Source: Paramacrobiotus richtersi (Eukaryota; Tardigrada; Eutardigrada; Parachela; Macrobiotidae). Taken from it: 27,816 nucleotides of DNA. A program made the translations under genes and the position numbers. Where the stretch lies: contig JAQGAU010000463.1 in assembly GCA_034698045.1 (NCBI GenBank), positions 1 through 27,816 on the forward strand. The letters run 5' to 3'. The notes beneath the pieces are model-generated. The model had not been told where the DNA came from. It saw only the letters and a list, made by a program, of their open reading frames with translations, and ran no database searches. Position 1 is the stretch's first letter. Every line of letters starts with the position of its first letter. This document shows, piece after piece, positions 1 through 10,872 of this stretch.

Positions 1-213
1 GTGTAATGGGTACTTTTGGGCATAGTGGCGGTTAGTTTTTGTTAATACGTCTGGTGATGACAAATAAGTGGACAGCTAGAAAATAAAAGATGTTGGATTA
101 AAGGTACGGTATGTATTTCATGCACCAGTTGCGGCATAACTGACATGAGTCTGTCAATTTGTCATCGTTCAGGTTTACTTTTTCTTTGTTATAGGTTGTG
201 CATAGCCGCAGAG

Positions 214-1436
214 ATGCCGACAAATCAAGATTACATTAGCAGAAGCGGAGGTGCTATCATTTTTCAAAATTTTACTGCGCTGCCGGGTAACACGACTTCC
301 TCAGATACAAGTTCAACAGTGGTCCTGTCATGGAACGCTTCAGCTGTGCTTCGTGTAATTCTATGTATCCTCGATATATCCCTCAACACTTCTGTAATTC
401 TGGCAATCGTACCGCACAAAAAGCTCTGGACATCGTTTACAGTTTACATCGCTTTTCTGCTGACCACAAATGCAATCTATTCCGCTGTGTTACATCCTTT
501 AGAAATCATTCGTCTTGTCTATTCAAAATGGTGGTTATCATCCCGTTTCTGTACTTTGTACCTGTACTTAGCCTGGGTGTTCTGTGCAATTCCATTTCAA
601 ATGCATTTACATATAACAATTAACCGCATCTGGGCCATTGCGTTTCCCATTTCTTATCGACAATATCATACGGCAAAGGTCGCCTGTATGCTGTGTCTGG
701 GGAGCATTGTATTCGTCCACATTGTTGCTTTGCCACTTATCCTGCTTGATCAGTTCATGTACTGGAATAGGCTGGAACGCGGCTGTTTGCTTAATTATGA
801 CTTTCAAATAATCACCAAATATTCCAGCGTTGTGACATTCTTGTTGTTTGTTGGACCGGGTGGCTTTGTGGTATTTGCGTATCCGTTTATCTATTACAAG
901 CAGACTCAACGGCGGAAAATTGGAAGTATGCCCAACAGCAACACGAAGTCTTCCACGGATAGATCGAAAGAAACCACGAAAGGAAGAAATGACAAGAACG
1001 AACGAAAGGTCATGGTCACAGAACCTATACCGGCTACCTTTAAAATTCTAAACTGTGCTCACATAAATTTCTTGCAGATGTAGGCTTAGTGTTGAAAGTT
1101 AGATTTGATCGCCCTAGTCATAAGTAAAAATAAGATCATTTACAGACGGAACCGATTTCGGGCCAGTCCAAACCCTCCGGAAATGCTAAAGACCGTTCGC
1201 GGGCGTTTGTCGCGCTGACCCTTCTGACCATGAGCGCTTTTGTTTGCTGGACTCCCTTCAATGTGTACACCACACTTCTTGGTACCGTTTTCCCGGCTAA
1301 AGATATGATCGGTTTCCGGAACGTTGCGGTTGTACTTTACGGATTAATGCCGATACTGGATCCAATACTTTTTGCTGCTAGTCTCCACAGTGTTCGCTCG
1401 TTTTGTCGGCAAAAATTATGTCCTGGTCGTCCTTGA
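214..1436 (+). CDS. Receptor A: intact two-exon rhodopsin-like GPCR of the local family
   Basis: Proposed exons are 214-1008 and 1146-1436, giving about 361 aa, a normal class A length. The intron (137 nt) has donor AAG|GTCATG and acceptor TTTACAG and lies in phase 0. Exon 1 encodes an N-glycosylation-rich N-terminus (NFT, NTT, NAS), TM1 with the conserved LN, TM2, the TM3 Cys, an NRIWAI motif in place of DRY, an ECL2 Cys (ERGC), TM5 with GPGGF and Tyr, and a basic Ser/Thr-rich ICL3. Exon 2 encodes TM6 (CWTP) and TM7 (LDPILF). An in-frame ATG at 145 would add 23 residues; I chose 214 because the encoded start aligns with that of paralogue E. AATAAA occurs at 1792. The ligand is unknown; a plasma-membrane G-protein-coupled role is inferred from the family. 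Closest local relative is E, 18 kb away on the other strand. Confidence 0.85.
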
Positions 1437-1791
1437 GCATAAGCAAAGGGATTTACAGAATGTTATGTTGAGTCGCAGTTGTTTAGCCCATCTGACCAGA
1501 CTTTCTATTAGGCTCTTCAAGGTCACATTTGTTCACTTGTACCATCGTTTAGTTATTTTCAGTTACAAACTCTTTTTGTACTAAACCAAAAAGGGTAAAA
1601 ACATGAACATGAACGCACGAGGCAGTCCAGACTTTCGGAAAGAGATGTAACTGCTATGCAGTTGCCGCAGTCTTTTACGTATGCTTACACAGTGCTTCTG
1701 TACACCACACTTGTTGTACTAGGTAAGTGCACTTGCTGTTTGCGGGCACTGGTGGACCGAAGCGAGCAGTAAATCTGCGCATAGTTCATTG

Positions 1792-1797
1792 AATAAA
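1792..1797 (+). terminator. Candidate polyadenylation signal AATAAA for receptor A
   Basis: A canonical AATAAA hexamer lies about 355 nt downstream of receptor A's stop codon, on the same strand and before any other feature. Distance is somewhat long, so assignment is tentative. Confidence 0.35.
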
Positions 1798-1938
1798 ATT
1801 GTAGATTCTTGCACGGTGCCGGTGGTCAAGAGTGTTTGTGCAACCCGGCAGTGGCAGATACCCTACATAATATTATCATCTCAAGAACCAAAGCCTTGCT
1901 GGCCTTTATCACACTACCACACGACGAACAAGACGATT

Positions 1939-2050
1939 TATTATTATTTATTTATTACGGAATACTTCCGGTACCGTGACCGACGGGACAGACAAAATCT
2001 CCCTTTTCATTGAATATAGAGGACCTCCGCTTCGCTTCGGTCGAATAGGT
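1939..2050 (+). repeat. Dispersed repeat, copy 1 (inverted relative to the copy near 9 kb)
   Basis: The segment contains an AT-rich TTATT stretch, then GACCGACGG and a GACAGAC box, then GAATATAGAGGACC followed by CGCTTCGGTCGA. The same order appears on the opposite strand at about 8993-9112. The closing part (GACC...GGTC) can form a small hairpin. Non-autonomous MITE- or SINE-like origin is an inference; no terminal inverted repeat or target duplication is clear. Confidence 0.55.
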
Positions 2051-2844
2051 ACTGCCTAATTTATCGTGTTTTCAAACATCAAGAAAATAGAGGCGGAAAG
2101 GGCACCAAGCAGTGGGCTAAACAAAATAAATTAACAATTCTTCGAAAAGTATTAGAAATGTTAGAGTATGAGCTATCGTTTCACAAGAAATGTCTGAAGA
2201 ATACAAAACGGAAATTCCCGATTGCTGTCAATTTTCGTCAATTTTCTGCTAGTACGTTTCGTTTTCAAGACCAAGCTTGCCTCTGGGCCTTGCATGGAAT
2301 ATTTGTGATTACCGCAAGAATGTCAATTTTTCTGACATGTTCATCTTGCTTCTGTGGATTAGCGAATTACGAAATTGAAATAGAGTCAGAATCATTATCG
2401 ATCCTGAGCTTTAACGGATGACCTTCTTGCAACCTGTGACTCTAGTAAGACGAGTTGTGTCTTACTTTCAAGGTAATTTCAGCCCTGCAGCAAAGCAAGA
2501 CGTATGATGCGTGACTGTGCCTATTCAAAAAATATCGTATCTGGTTCGTCATAGAGACTGAAAATTGCATGTATTATTTGCATGGCCTACGTCGTTATGC
2601 ATTTTTAAGGCTTCGGGGAACAAACAGCAGCCTTACATGTGATTGCAATGTTTGCTCATTTCCGCTGGGAATTTCTTGTGATCTTACTTTTACTCCAGAC
2701 GGTCACGAAAGATCTCGGAGCATAAACATTAAAGGATTCTGCGAAGATCAGGAAATTCACTTTTGCTTCTCTGCTAGCCAGATTACTGTACGCACTGTCA
2801 TCACTGTAACAACTGTCGGTATACTTACCTAGTGCAGCACAGAA

Positions 2845-3928
2845 ATGACTACCGGTATTTTGTTTCCGCTGTTTAATGGTTCTTTCAATGATGCGCCCTG
2901 GCTAAACACCGTACAACCATGGAACTACGTAAAGGTTATGCGTGTCTCGTTCTGTATTGTCCAGTTGATTCTGAATATTTCCATGCTGATGACCTTGTTC
3001 TTGCGAAGAAATCTACATACGTCGTTCACAGCGTACATCATGGTGCTGCTGATAAGTAACATTGTGTACGCGGCGTGCGAGCACCCGATTGAGATAATCC
3101 GCATCAGCTACAAAGCATGGTGGATGCCCCAAAGTGTATGCGCTCTCTATCTGTACTTATTCTGGGTGTGGTGCGGAGTGCCGATGCACATTCACGCTCT
3201 GATCACAATCAACCGCATTTGGGCTATCTTTTCTCCGCATAGTTACCGGAAGTATCATTCGATCAAAGTTGCTTATCTCGTCTGCGGGTTGACCGTTGTT
3301 TACGTCCACGTAGTCGCGCTGCCGTTAATCTTTATCGATCAAGTATATACCAGAAGCCTGCGAAGAACTACGGTTGCCATCTAAACTCGGACGTAGCCCT
3401 GGTCAATAACTATACCACTGGAATCCAGATTGTGATTTTCGACTTACCCATCGTTTTAATGGTTTTCGCGTACCCGTTTCTCTTGCGATCGAATACGCAG
3501 AAAGGAATGAAGAGGAACACAGTGTCATTTGTCAGCAAATTTGGACGAAGTGGACACAATGGACACCGCAACCACACTGACACTAGAAATCGCCCAGTTG
3601 TTACTGGTATAGCTGCGTCACGCGTTACACGATGGCAACAGCAAGCCGCGGAAAGGTCAAAGGATAAGTCGCGGCCGTTTCTGGTGTTAACATTACTCAC
3701 TGTCAGCATCTTCCTCTGTTGGACACCTAACATGACGTACTGGACAATAATGTGCTTCGTTACCCCGCCGTTCGATACCGGTTCCATACGGAACTTTGTC
3801 TCCGCCCTGTTCGCACTGCACCCGTGCTGGATCCTTTGCTGTTTGCCTTAAGTTTGTCGAATGTACGAAGCGCAATGTACAGGATGATCCGCTCACTTGG
3901 AAATATGCTGCGACCTCGAACTGTATGA
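2845..3928 (+). pseudogene. Receptor B: intronless, frame-broken GPCR copy
   Basis: The family layout is readable end to end: TM1 (LNISML), TM2 with Asn at 2.50 (ISNIVY), the TM3 Cys, NRIWAI, ECL2 Cys (NYGCHLN), TM5 with Tyr, TM6 (CWTP), TM7 (LDPLLF) and a basic tail ending at a TGA at 3926-3928. Two indels separate three frames. The first is near 3361-3363, between the end of TM4 and NYGC, where the frame moves by two bases. The second is between 3820 and 3821, where one base appears missing in the codon before PVLDP. Unlike the other readable paralogues there is no intron in ICL3; the loop runs open from TM5 to TM6. An intronless, broken copy suggests retroposition or intron loss, though no poly(A) tract remains. 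Assembly indels are the main alternative. Confidence 0.75.
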
Positions 3929-4762
3929 TAATGACAACACTATAGTTAAGTTCATTTGTTTGTAGCGGATTAAACGACTTTGTAAACAGGTTTTGTTACA
4001 CAGGTTTGTGTTCAAAGTTTGAACTTTCTTCAAGAATTGCGCAACAGCCGAAAGCTCCGTGCACAAATCGTTTGTGTCTGTGCAGTTGCTACCCCCTTGG
4101 CCACCACTAAAACCCGTATCGCATCCTGTTTTATCGATTCGAAACTACGCACCGCCAAATCCCAACGAAAAATAGTGAACAGAAAGAAAATGGAGCAATG
4201 AAGGTGTAGTGACCCATTTATGAAGGCGGTTGATGGTTTGGAAGACCTTTCTGCTAGGGTCCAGGTGCATGGTAATAACGATCTTGATTATTACTTCTCT
4301 GTTTAAATTTGTGGGGTTTCATAGTAACTTGACTGCGGGATACGTTATTAAACTGACAAATAAGATTAAAGCCGACAGCGGTATATTTGTTACAGATTAA
4401 TTATTAATTCAATCAGTTGTACACACATTCGTTGGCATGTAAGTTGTGTACCATATATAAGTAGCGTGCGTAAATTGCAGAATATTTGTTCCGTGGGATA
4501 CGTTTGTACAGCTTCAGTTTCAGTGTGGAGATGCAAAAATTCAGCGCTAACGGATTCTCAAATCACCAGAATGTTGCTCTACTTTTCTCGACTGAAATGC
4601 ACAAAAAAGGAACGTTGTTACCTATCAGTCCGCATTCGCACTTCTACAGCAACCATTTGAGAAAGCTTTATCAAAGCAGGATTAACACATCATGTTGCCT
4701 TATTCGCCCGTTGTTCTGTGCAGATTCTGCAATGGCCGCTGAACTTTGCGTTGTGACGGCTT
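3929..4762. other. Intergenic region between receptor B and the neuropeptide-type receptor
   Basis: AT-rich sequence in which I recognise no gene. A plus-strand open frame at 4486-4860 runs antisense into the final exon of the next receptor and is treated as a shadow. Confidence 0.5.
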
Positions 4763-7117
4763 CTAACGTTCCTGATGGAATGCGTCAAGCCCGGGGCTGC
4801 TCAATTCGATCGTTTCCGTTTGGGTGCTCAGTGATCTATCCAATCTGTTCAGTTCTGTAGCAACGGGAAGAGGTGGTCTCGTATTGCATCTCCAGATCTT
4901 CTGACACCACACCGGACAAAATATGGGCTCAAAGAACGTGACAAACTCTGTTCTGTATCCCTTGCTGACGGCCAAATACAGAAAGAAGTTGATGGAGTAG
5001 TTCGTGTATGCGAAGCCTTGGGCAATGTATGTGACAACCTGTTTCGCACTAGGATCGAAGCTGTACATGTGGAGAGTGTCTGCTAGCTCTGCACACTTGT
5101 AAACAACCGACGGGAACCAGGAGAACAAATACAATGCCACGCTGGAAAAGAGGATAATATTGCTGCTGCGGTACTGCTGATCACCCTTTGCCATTTGGGC
5201 CACTCGTTGCTTGCTGACTTCTGACTTCTGCTGGCGTCTGATGGCAAAGATTAGCGTGAGGTTCATCATAAGCAGCCCAAAGAACTTGAACAGGACCATT
5301 GCTACCTAAGAAATTAGAACAAATACGTCAGTTTTTAAGTCTCCGCCTTCGTCAAAGGACTTATGCTCAGCATGAGATGATAAAGGCGTGTCGTAATGTG
5401 GGAAATGCAGAGTAAGCCACAAATTAAACAATAACTCCGGGCTTAGTTTCCTATAATTAGTGTGCTAATCGTCGCTATAAGTCAGTTGCAATTCTGTAAA
5501 TCCACTAATCAGGATTAACATAACAACCTAAATGATTACTGGCACCGCTGTCTCAACTGCATGACTACTTGGCAGAGAAGGGCATTTCTACCACTTTACA
5601 CTTTGTGCACCGCCTGTGCAAATTTACTGTTCGACTGGCAGATATGCACGCCGGTGTTTGTTTGCAACAGCATGCATGCTGACTCTTATCGGTATGCATA
5701 TCTTTATACGCAGTTTGCATACGCAGATACAAATGCTTGTGCCTAAAGTGTAAGTGGCAGGAATAACTCTATCTCCAAATTAGTAGTAACACTGCCTTCA
5801 AGGAGTACTGGACAAAAGCTATCACCTCAGCAGAATCTTGAAGGACTCGCCATTCCACTAACCAGCTTGGCACGTTCTGGTCGTTCTTAAATCCGCCCTT
5901 GATCTTACTTCTTAGATAGGGGTTCACGAAACTGAAGGCAGAGTAAGCGCCAGATAACGGAACCAGAGCTACGATGAGCATCTGCGCTGTGCGCGGCTGA
6001 TGTAACCAACGAAACCCGAATGGTTTAAGAACAGATACCAGGCGTTCAGCTGAAAATATTAACAGAACCCTAGAAGATCAAATGCAGATCAACCCAAACA
6101 CACAGCCAGGACAGCTTGACGTCCGGAATCCATAGCAGTCATACAGTACATACCAATCACAAAGCTGTACGCTCCAGTCCTGTATCCATAGTGAGTATGG
6201 TCGCACGGCAAGTGTAGCGTTCTTGCTGGTTTCAGTTCTATAAGGAAGGTCCAGAGCAAAGCTGATGTTGTAGGCCGTAAGTGGTAACGCGAACCACCTG
6301 TATCGTCATACATCAAGTAAACCACAAATCAAATGAATTGCTTCCAAATTCTCGCCCATTGAAAGGACAACGATGTGGCCCACACGGTAACAGAATCAAG
6401 TTCTATGCTTGCAGAATAAATAAAATATTAAATCCATTTTTTGCGTATACAAGTGTTTTTATGAAATAAATTGGTCGATTGTCCCCGACGCAAGGTGCTC
6501 ACCAGGGGACCACGTTAGGTTACCTGGACCACACTTACATGAGCAGAAGATCGGCAACAGCCATGGCCATCATGTAACATGTTGTGGTCGTTTTCTTCTT
6601 CCTCAGTCCTAACATAACCAAGTTCAGCGTGTTCCCAACGGTGCAGAGGGTCAGCAACACAGGATAGATAACCGCTATGAATGTGGCGGCTTGGTTGCGT
6701 TGGGCTTTGGTATAAATCCCCGTACCGGGAACATTCTCACGCCATGCTTCGGGATCAATATGCGACTTGTTCGTGGATCTAGACGTGGCGTGGAGCAACA
6801 GTTTTGTACTGTTCACGGCTGTCTTTAAGAGCATTGTGGTATTCAACATCACTCTGCGTGTGGCATCCAGATTAATCAAAGTCCCGAAGGCCCAGGACTT
6901 CCAATTGGCTGGACACCTGCGGAGAATATAAGCCAATAAAAGTCGCATATGAAACAAAAAAAAATAATCCAACAGTTACACATTACTCAGCACCCCTGGA
7001 GGGCGAACATCCATTCACGTTCGCTAAGGCTCCGGTGACAGCTCTCAGCTGCACACATTTTACCAGCTCGATCAGCGAAAGAACCAACACGAGCAAACAA
7101 ACTGTTCTCCCGACCAT
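4763..7117 (-). CDS. Neuropeptide/FMRFamide-receptor-like GPCR, five exons proposed
   Basis: Proposed exons (minus strand): 7117-6987, 6916-6539, 6297-6121, 6069-5793, 5305-4763; they sum to 1506 nt, 501 aa plus stop, with compatible phases at every junction. Exon 1 encodes a signal peptide (MVGRTVCLLVLVLSLIELVK). Exon 2 carries N-glycosylation sites (NTT, NST), TM1 (GNTLN) and TM2 (AVADLLLM, canonical Asp2.50). Exon 3 completes TM2 and enters TM3; exon 4 holds VLLIFSAERLVSV, TM4 and ECL2; exon 5 holds TM5, TM6 (FSWFPSVVY), TM7 (NYSINFFLY) and a 60-residue tail. NFFLY in place of NPxxY and the E-R-L motif fit invertebrate peptide receptors. The exon 3/4 junction is the weak point: donor GTCAAG gives a TM3 about three residues short, while the stronger-looking GTATGT at 6153 leaves it about 13 short. 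Upstream in-frame ATGs at 7129 and 7141 are alternative starts. It is not a member of the surrounding cluster family. Confidence 0.75.
6987..7117 (-). CDS. Signal-peptide first exon of the neuropeptide-type receptor
   Basis: This short exon precedes the TM1 exon. It encodes a basic start, a Leu/Val-rich core (CLLVLVLSLIELV) and then CVQLRAV, as expected of a cleavable signal peptide. It ends GCTGA|GTAATG in phase 2, and the next exon opens after CTCCGCAG with the single base that completes Glu, followed by CPANWKSW. The implied intron is 70 nt. Confidence 0.6.
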
Positions 7118-7141
7118 TTTTACCAGCATAAACAAGCACAT

Positions 7142-7504
7142 GTACACAATACTACAGTAAGTCTTAATTACTTTCTTCCGGTCCTGTCCGTATTCCTCGG
7201 CTATTTGTGGGAAGTATTTTCCAGTAGGAGAATGCCGGCCAATAAAAGACTAGCAACTCAGATCCAGTTACAGCTGATACTATACTTCAAAAACCACTTT
7301 GCACACGTAACGGCGCGGTAAAAACATTTTACAAGGGAGGAAAATTAGATCGGATCAACCATAAATGCTCTTGCATAAGTCAGCGCTGAGGAGATTCGAA
7401 AAACGCTTATCTCGACAGCGCATTCACTGATTGCACTGAACCGTACTTTCATTTCGTACTTTCGTATAAAAAGATTTTGATTGCTTATTGGTGGCCAACA
7501 AAGT
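7142..7504. other. Upstream flank of the neuropeptide-type receptor
   Basis: AT-rich sequence with no convincing coding exon. It probably contains the promoter of the minus-strand receptor, but I see no defined element. The open frame at 7345-7539 on the minus strand has no family features. Confidence 0.4.
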
Positions 7505-7939
7505 TTAGATTGCACTGGGTTGGATCGACACTTCGGCAAGTTTAACGTACAGCAACGATATCAAAACCAGCCACATTCCAGAAATGACTAAATTATATAA
7601 TCGTTTTAAAAAATCTTCATGAATCACAATCTGATTAAGGTCATCACTGAAAGCTCCGTAGCCAGTGATGTAGGCTTTTTGCAACAATTTAGCAACAAAG
7701 AATCACCTACGCTCTGTCCGATTCCGTTTAAAACAATACTGTACGATTTTTGAGTTTTTCACTACACAATTCGAAAAAGGGTAGCAACTGACCAGCGACA
7801 TCGAAAAAGTGATTGTAACAGCTAGCCATAAGAAGCCATAAACGTCTGTTTCCACCTGGCTGGCTTTGGGCTGGACAGACAATGACGAGACTGGCTTGCA
7901 CTGAGCTGGCCTCCTTTGCCCTTCTCCATGGAAGGTCAC
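7505..7939 (-). CDS. Unrecognised membrane-protein fragment, possibly Yip1-domain-like
   Basis: Two adjacent minus-strand frames each carry a hydrophobic segment. The upstream one (7939-7703) has VETDVYGFLWLAVTITFSMS, whose start resembles the D-L-Y-G-P-F-W opening of the YIPF (Yip1) membrane domain involved in Golgi trafficking. The downstream one (7687-7505) has VIHEDFLKRLYN and a segment SGMWLVLISLLYV, which could be the following Yip1 helix. There is no ATG in frame with the upstream segment; an ATG at 7928 lies in another frame. I could not find a clean splice joining the two, and the rest of a Yip1 domain is not visible downstream. It may be a gene with unseen exons or a decayed fragment. 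Confidence 0.25.
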
Positions 7940-8596
7940 TGGTTAGTCAGCCGACTGGTGGCAGAACATAGGCAGCACAAAAATGCAGCCGGTTGCCTTA
8001 CACGCCCTATATTAGCGTTTTCTTTAATTAAACGTTTCTAAAGTAGAATATCGCAAAAAAAAACGATTTTTGATTTCGTGGTTTTGTTATACCTGGAGTC
8101 AGACACAAAATTTTCAAAACGCGCTCTTTAAGTATGCTTTCCGGAGCTTTATTCACATTATCAATATATCCCGAGACGTCTGTGAGCACAGACGTTCCAC
8201 AAAAGTTCCACAAAGTCCGTCTGGACGGTTTTGCAGGAGCAGTATATTGATTGCTTTAAAGTGGCATTCACTCTATGTTATTCTTGCACTTGATTTTAGA
8301 TTTAAAAACAAGGCTGATCGGACAGTTTCCACAAAGAAGTTACGGTACATTATTCTTATGTCTCACGTTAGTCTCCAAAAAGACCCCCACTGGGTTCAGC
8401 ACATTCCGGATTGTAATTACAGAACTTTACTGAGCTATCTTAATAGCCAGTTTAAGTTACATGATGAGATATATTTCGAACAGATTATGTTATTTACATT
8501 GTATTTAAGGCTAGACTCCGGTCATTTGGGAGGTTTTGCGCTAAAGAGTGCCACTGCATAGGTGATAACTAGAGACAGAACCCATATATGTAATCC

Positions 8597-8718
8597 GTTT
8601 GAAAGTGAAACGATGGAACTCCATTGTCCTTTTGACCGTATGTATTGCGGAAGAACCGCTCATTGTGCGCACAAACGGACAAAAGAACAATGGAGTCCTA
8701 TCTTTTCACTTTCGAAAC
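8597..8718. repeat. Foldback: imperfect inverted repeat with about 43 bp arms
   Basis: The left arm 8597-8639 (begins GTTTGAAAGTGAAA) is nearly the reverse complement of the right arm 8675-8718 (ends TTTTCACTTTCGAAAC), with a handful of mismatches and a single-base bulge. A loop of about 35 nt separates them, itself containing TGCGG...CCGC. This could be a small foldback transposon (MITE) or a transcribed hairpin. Confidence 0.7.
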
Positions 8719-8774
8719 CATTATGTAGGTGTTGTCTGTTGTTTACACCCGTGCAGTGACAACGTCAACAGCAA

Positions 8775-8798
8775 AACTATCGGTTTAACCCGATAGTT
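8775..8798. repeat. Small perfect hairpin
   Basis: AACTATCGG at 8775-8783 is exactly complementary to CCGATAGTT at 8790-8798 with a six-base loop. It sits just beyond the larger foldback and may be part of the same element. Function unknown. Confidence 0.5.
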
Positions 8799-8992
8799 CC
8801 CTTAAAAAGTAGGCCGAACTCGTCTAGACAATCAAAAAAATCGCCTGAAGTCAGAAGCGCATTAAGCTTTTCGAAAAAATCTGAAAATGTTGCAACACTG
8901 TGAGTCCTGTAATGATTCAAAGCGTACAAGTCAGTTCTCTCATAACAAATCACTAGCTCGCGCGGTTGTATGGATTATGTTGATCATTGGGC

Positions 8993-9112
8993 GCTAATCG
9001 ACCGAAGCGTAGCAAAGGTCCTCTATATTCAGCTCAAGTGGATCTCGATATCCGTCTGTCATTCCGTCGGTCGGTAACTAGTATTATTTATTTTTATTAT
9101 TTATTAATAACA
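8993..9112 (-). repeat. Dispersed repeat, copy 2
   Basis: Read on the minus strand it matches the copy at 1939-2050 in order: AT-rich TTATT tract, CCGACCGACGG, a GACAGAC box, GAATATAGAGGACC and CGCTTCGGTCGA. Middle parts differ, so the copies are old or belong to different subfamilies. Confidence 0.55.
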
Positions 9113-10082
9113 TCAAAAATTATTAATTTATTAAATTATGAATCGTGCGCGTAATCGGTTTTCGCTTCTGTCAAACAGTGCTCGCTACGAGCGAGTGCAC
9201 TTTTCTAGTAATTATTCTAATTTTTTGAATTTGGCCAAGAGCCATCATGAAGCCTATTAATAACAGTAGACGAAAATCTGCAGAAATTGCTTTGGTGAAG
9301 TCGCACTTGCCTTACGATTTGTGGTACTCCAGTGTAGCCTATATGTTCAAAAACAAAAAACGATCCGATACTCTCCGGCAGCACGTTACAATCTATGAAA
9401 GGATCTCCATCCAGTATTCCAGTTGGATCGGCACAATTCAGAACATAGTCCTGAACGGACATCAAAATGAATTTTTGTGAAGAGCCATAATCAAAACGCT
9501 TATTATGTACATTGTCTTGGGAGCATAACTAATCGCGTGAACAAACACCTGTAGCGCTCGACAGAGTGTTCGCTTCATAGAAAATGTTTACAGTCTTACA
9601 GCAGCGTCATGTAGCCTAAAGGTGTTGTGCCTTGTGGCGCATATTAATCAGCATTAATTTTGCTGTCAGTTCATTTACTCGTGTGTCCAGCGGGCACCAT
9701 CGTGATTCGTAGTCAAACTTTAACGGTTAGACTCTGCTCGATAAAAGATGAGTTAAAAGTTCGTAGCATGGGATTAATGGAAAATCGAAAGGCACACGCA
9801 CGCCTGATATCAACAACGTACAATACTGTCGAGCGCGTCACTCCGTGCCGAGCCCCTTTTTATTCTTATGTATATCGGGTGGAAATGTATGCGCAACCAT
9901 AGCGAGGATAAATCCATCAGCACGGACGGTAGCGATGATGATGGTATTATCCTTCCGCTTAACACAATGTCATGTTGTTATAATGGTGTAGAATAACTTA
10001 TAACAGTGTTCCTTGATGTGTTTTTCATCCTGTTACCTTTATTGCGCATCATGATTCATGTACAGCCTTTTCCGACAATGGC

Positions 10083-10125
10083 TGATTATGATGGTGATGA
10101 TTATGATAGTGATTATGATTGACTG
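10083..10125. repeat. Degenerate GATTATGAT simple repeat
   Basis: Several imperfect copies of GATTATGAT / GATGATTATGAT lie in tandem. This looks like simple-sequence drift; nothing indicates coding. Confidence 0.5.
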
Positions 10126-10700
10126 ATTCTAATTATGACAGTAAACGGTAAGCAAGTGTCCCGACTTTACAATGATTTCCCACGCCGTACTGGGCTGACC
10201 AAGAATTAGTGGTAAGGCTGAAGGCACAGCAGGCTCATACACACGTAACCAGTGTTGAACAGTTTGAATCGTGCCTGAACCGGCAACAGATACATAAGCA
10301 GCAAAAACGCAATCACGGCGCTCTACCAGCAGCTCGGCAAGTACCGTATAGCGCGAAGATCAGTATCGTTGCTTATTGGTCTGTTAGGATGATTGATCGA
10401 TCCGCTGAAAGACTGGCCGCACTCGTAGTTCTTGCGGTCTGCTAACAATTATGCATCTATGTAGTGAAATTGCAATGACTGTGCTAATGCATGTACTTTT
10501 TGACCTGTGGGGGAAACCGTTTTAAACTGTTACTAATGCTCATCTAATCGGCTATAGCAATGTTATGTGTATCCAATAAAGCGGTCCACGACCTCGCATA
10601 AACTTCTGTGTTACAGAGCTTCGATCGGTTTATAAACCGTCCGAAGTAAGAAGAGTCACAGACGTATAACAAACCAGCCATATTTCATACTGTTGCCGAA

Positions 10701-10872
10701 ACCAGATACCAGATCCTGTACTAGCCAGTACCAGATGCCACACTACCAGATACCAGTGCCGGAAGCAAATACCACAGACCATATCCCCAGATACCAGTCT
10801 GGACCTAATTCCCAGGTCCAGTACCACACCATATCCCAGACTACCAGGTCCACTCCCAGATTCTCAACCCAG
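10701..10872. repeat. Low-complexity ACCAG / CCAGATACCAG tandem tract
   Basis: About 170 bases are dominated by degenerate copies of CCAGATACCAG, CCAGTACCAG and CCCAGGTCC. Open frames on both strands across it are by-products of the skewed composition. It resembles a decayed minisatellite. Confidence 0.65.

Larger units (their letters stand above)
1437..2844. other. Intergenic region between receptors A and B
   Basis: No convincing gene. It holds the 3' flank of receptor A with an AATAAA at 1792-1797, a stretch at 1621-1725 faintly resembling receptor exon 2, and one copy of a dispersed repeat near 1939-2050. Open frames at 2158-2421 and 2569-2832 are short and show no recognisable domain or splice context. 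Confidence 0.6.

Noticed and set aside
145-213. Upstream ATG giving receptor A a hydrophobic leader
   Set aside because: The leader looks signal-like, but paralogues C, E and G start at the position equivalent to 214 and lack it.
4486-4860. Plus-strand frame of 124 codons
   Set aside because: Its 3' part is antisense to the TM7/tail exon of the neuropeptide-type receptor and it has no features of its own.
8070-8561. Plus-strand open frame of 163 codons
   Set aside because: It begins with TTG, its first ATG is late, and it has no domain, splice signal or composition shift.
9217-9465. Minus-strand frame with protein-like composition
   Set aside because: No splice partner or domain was found, and a competing frame exists on the other strand.
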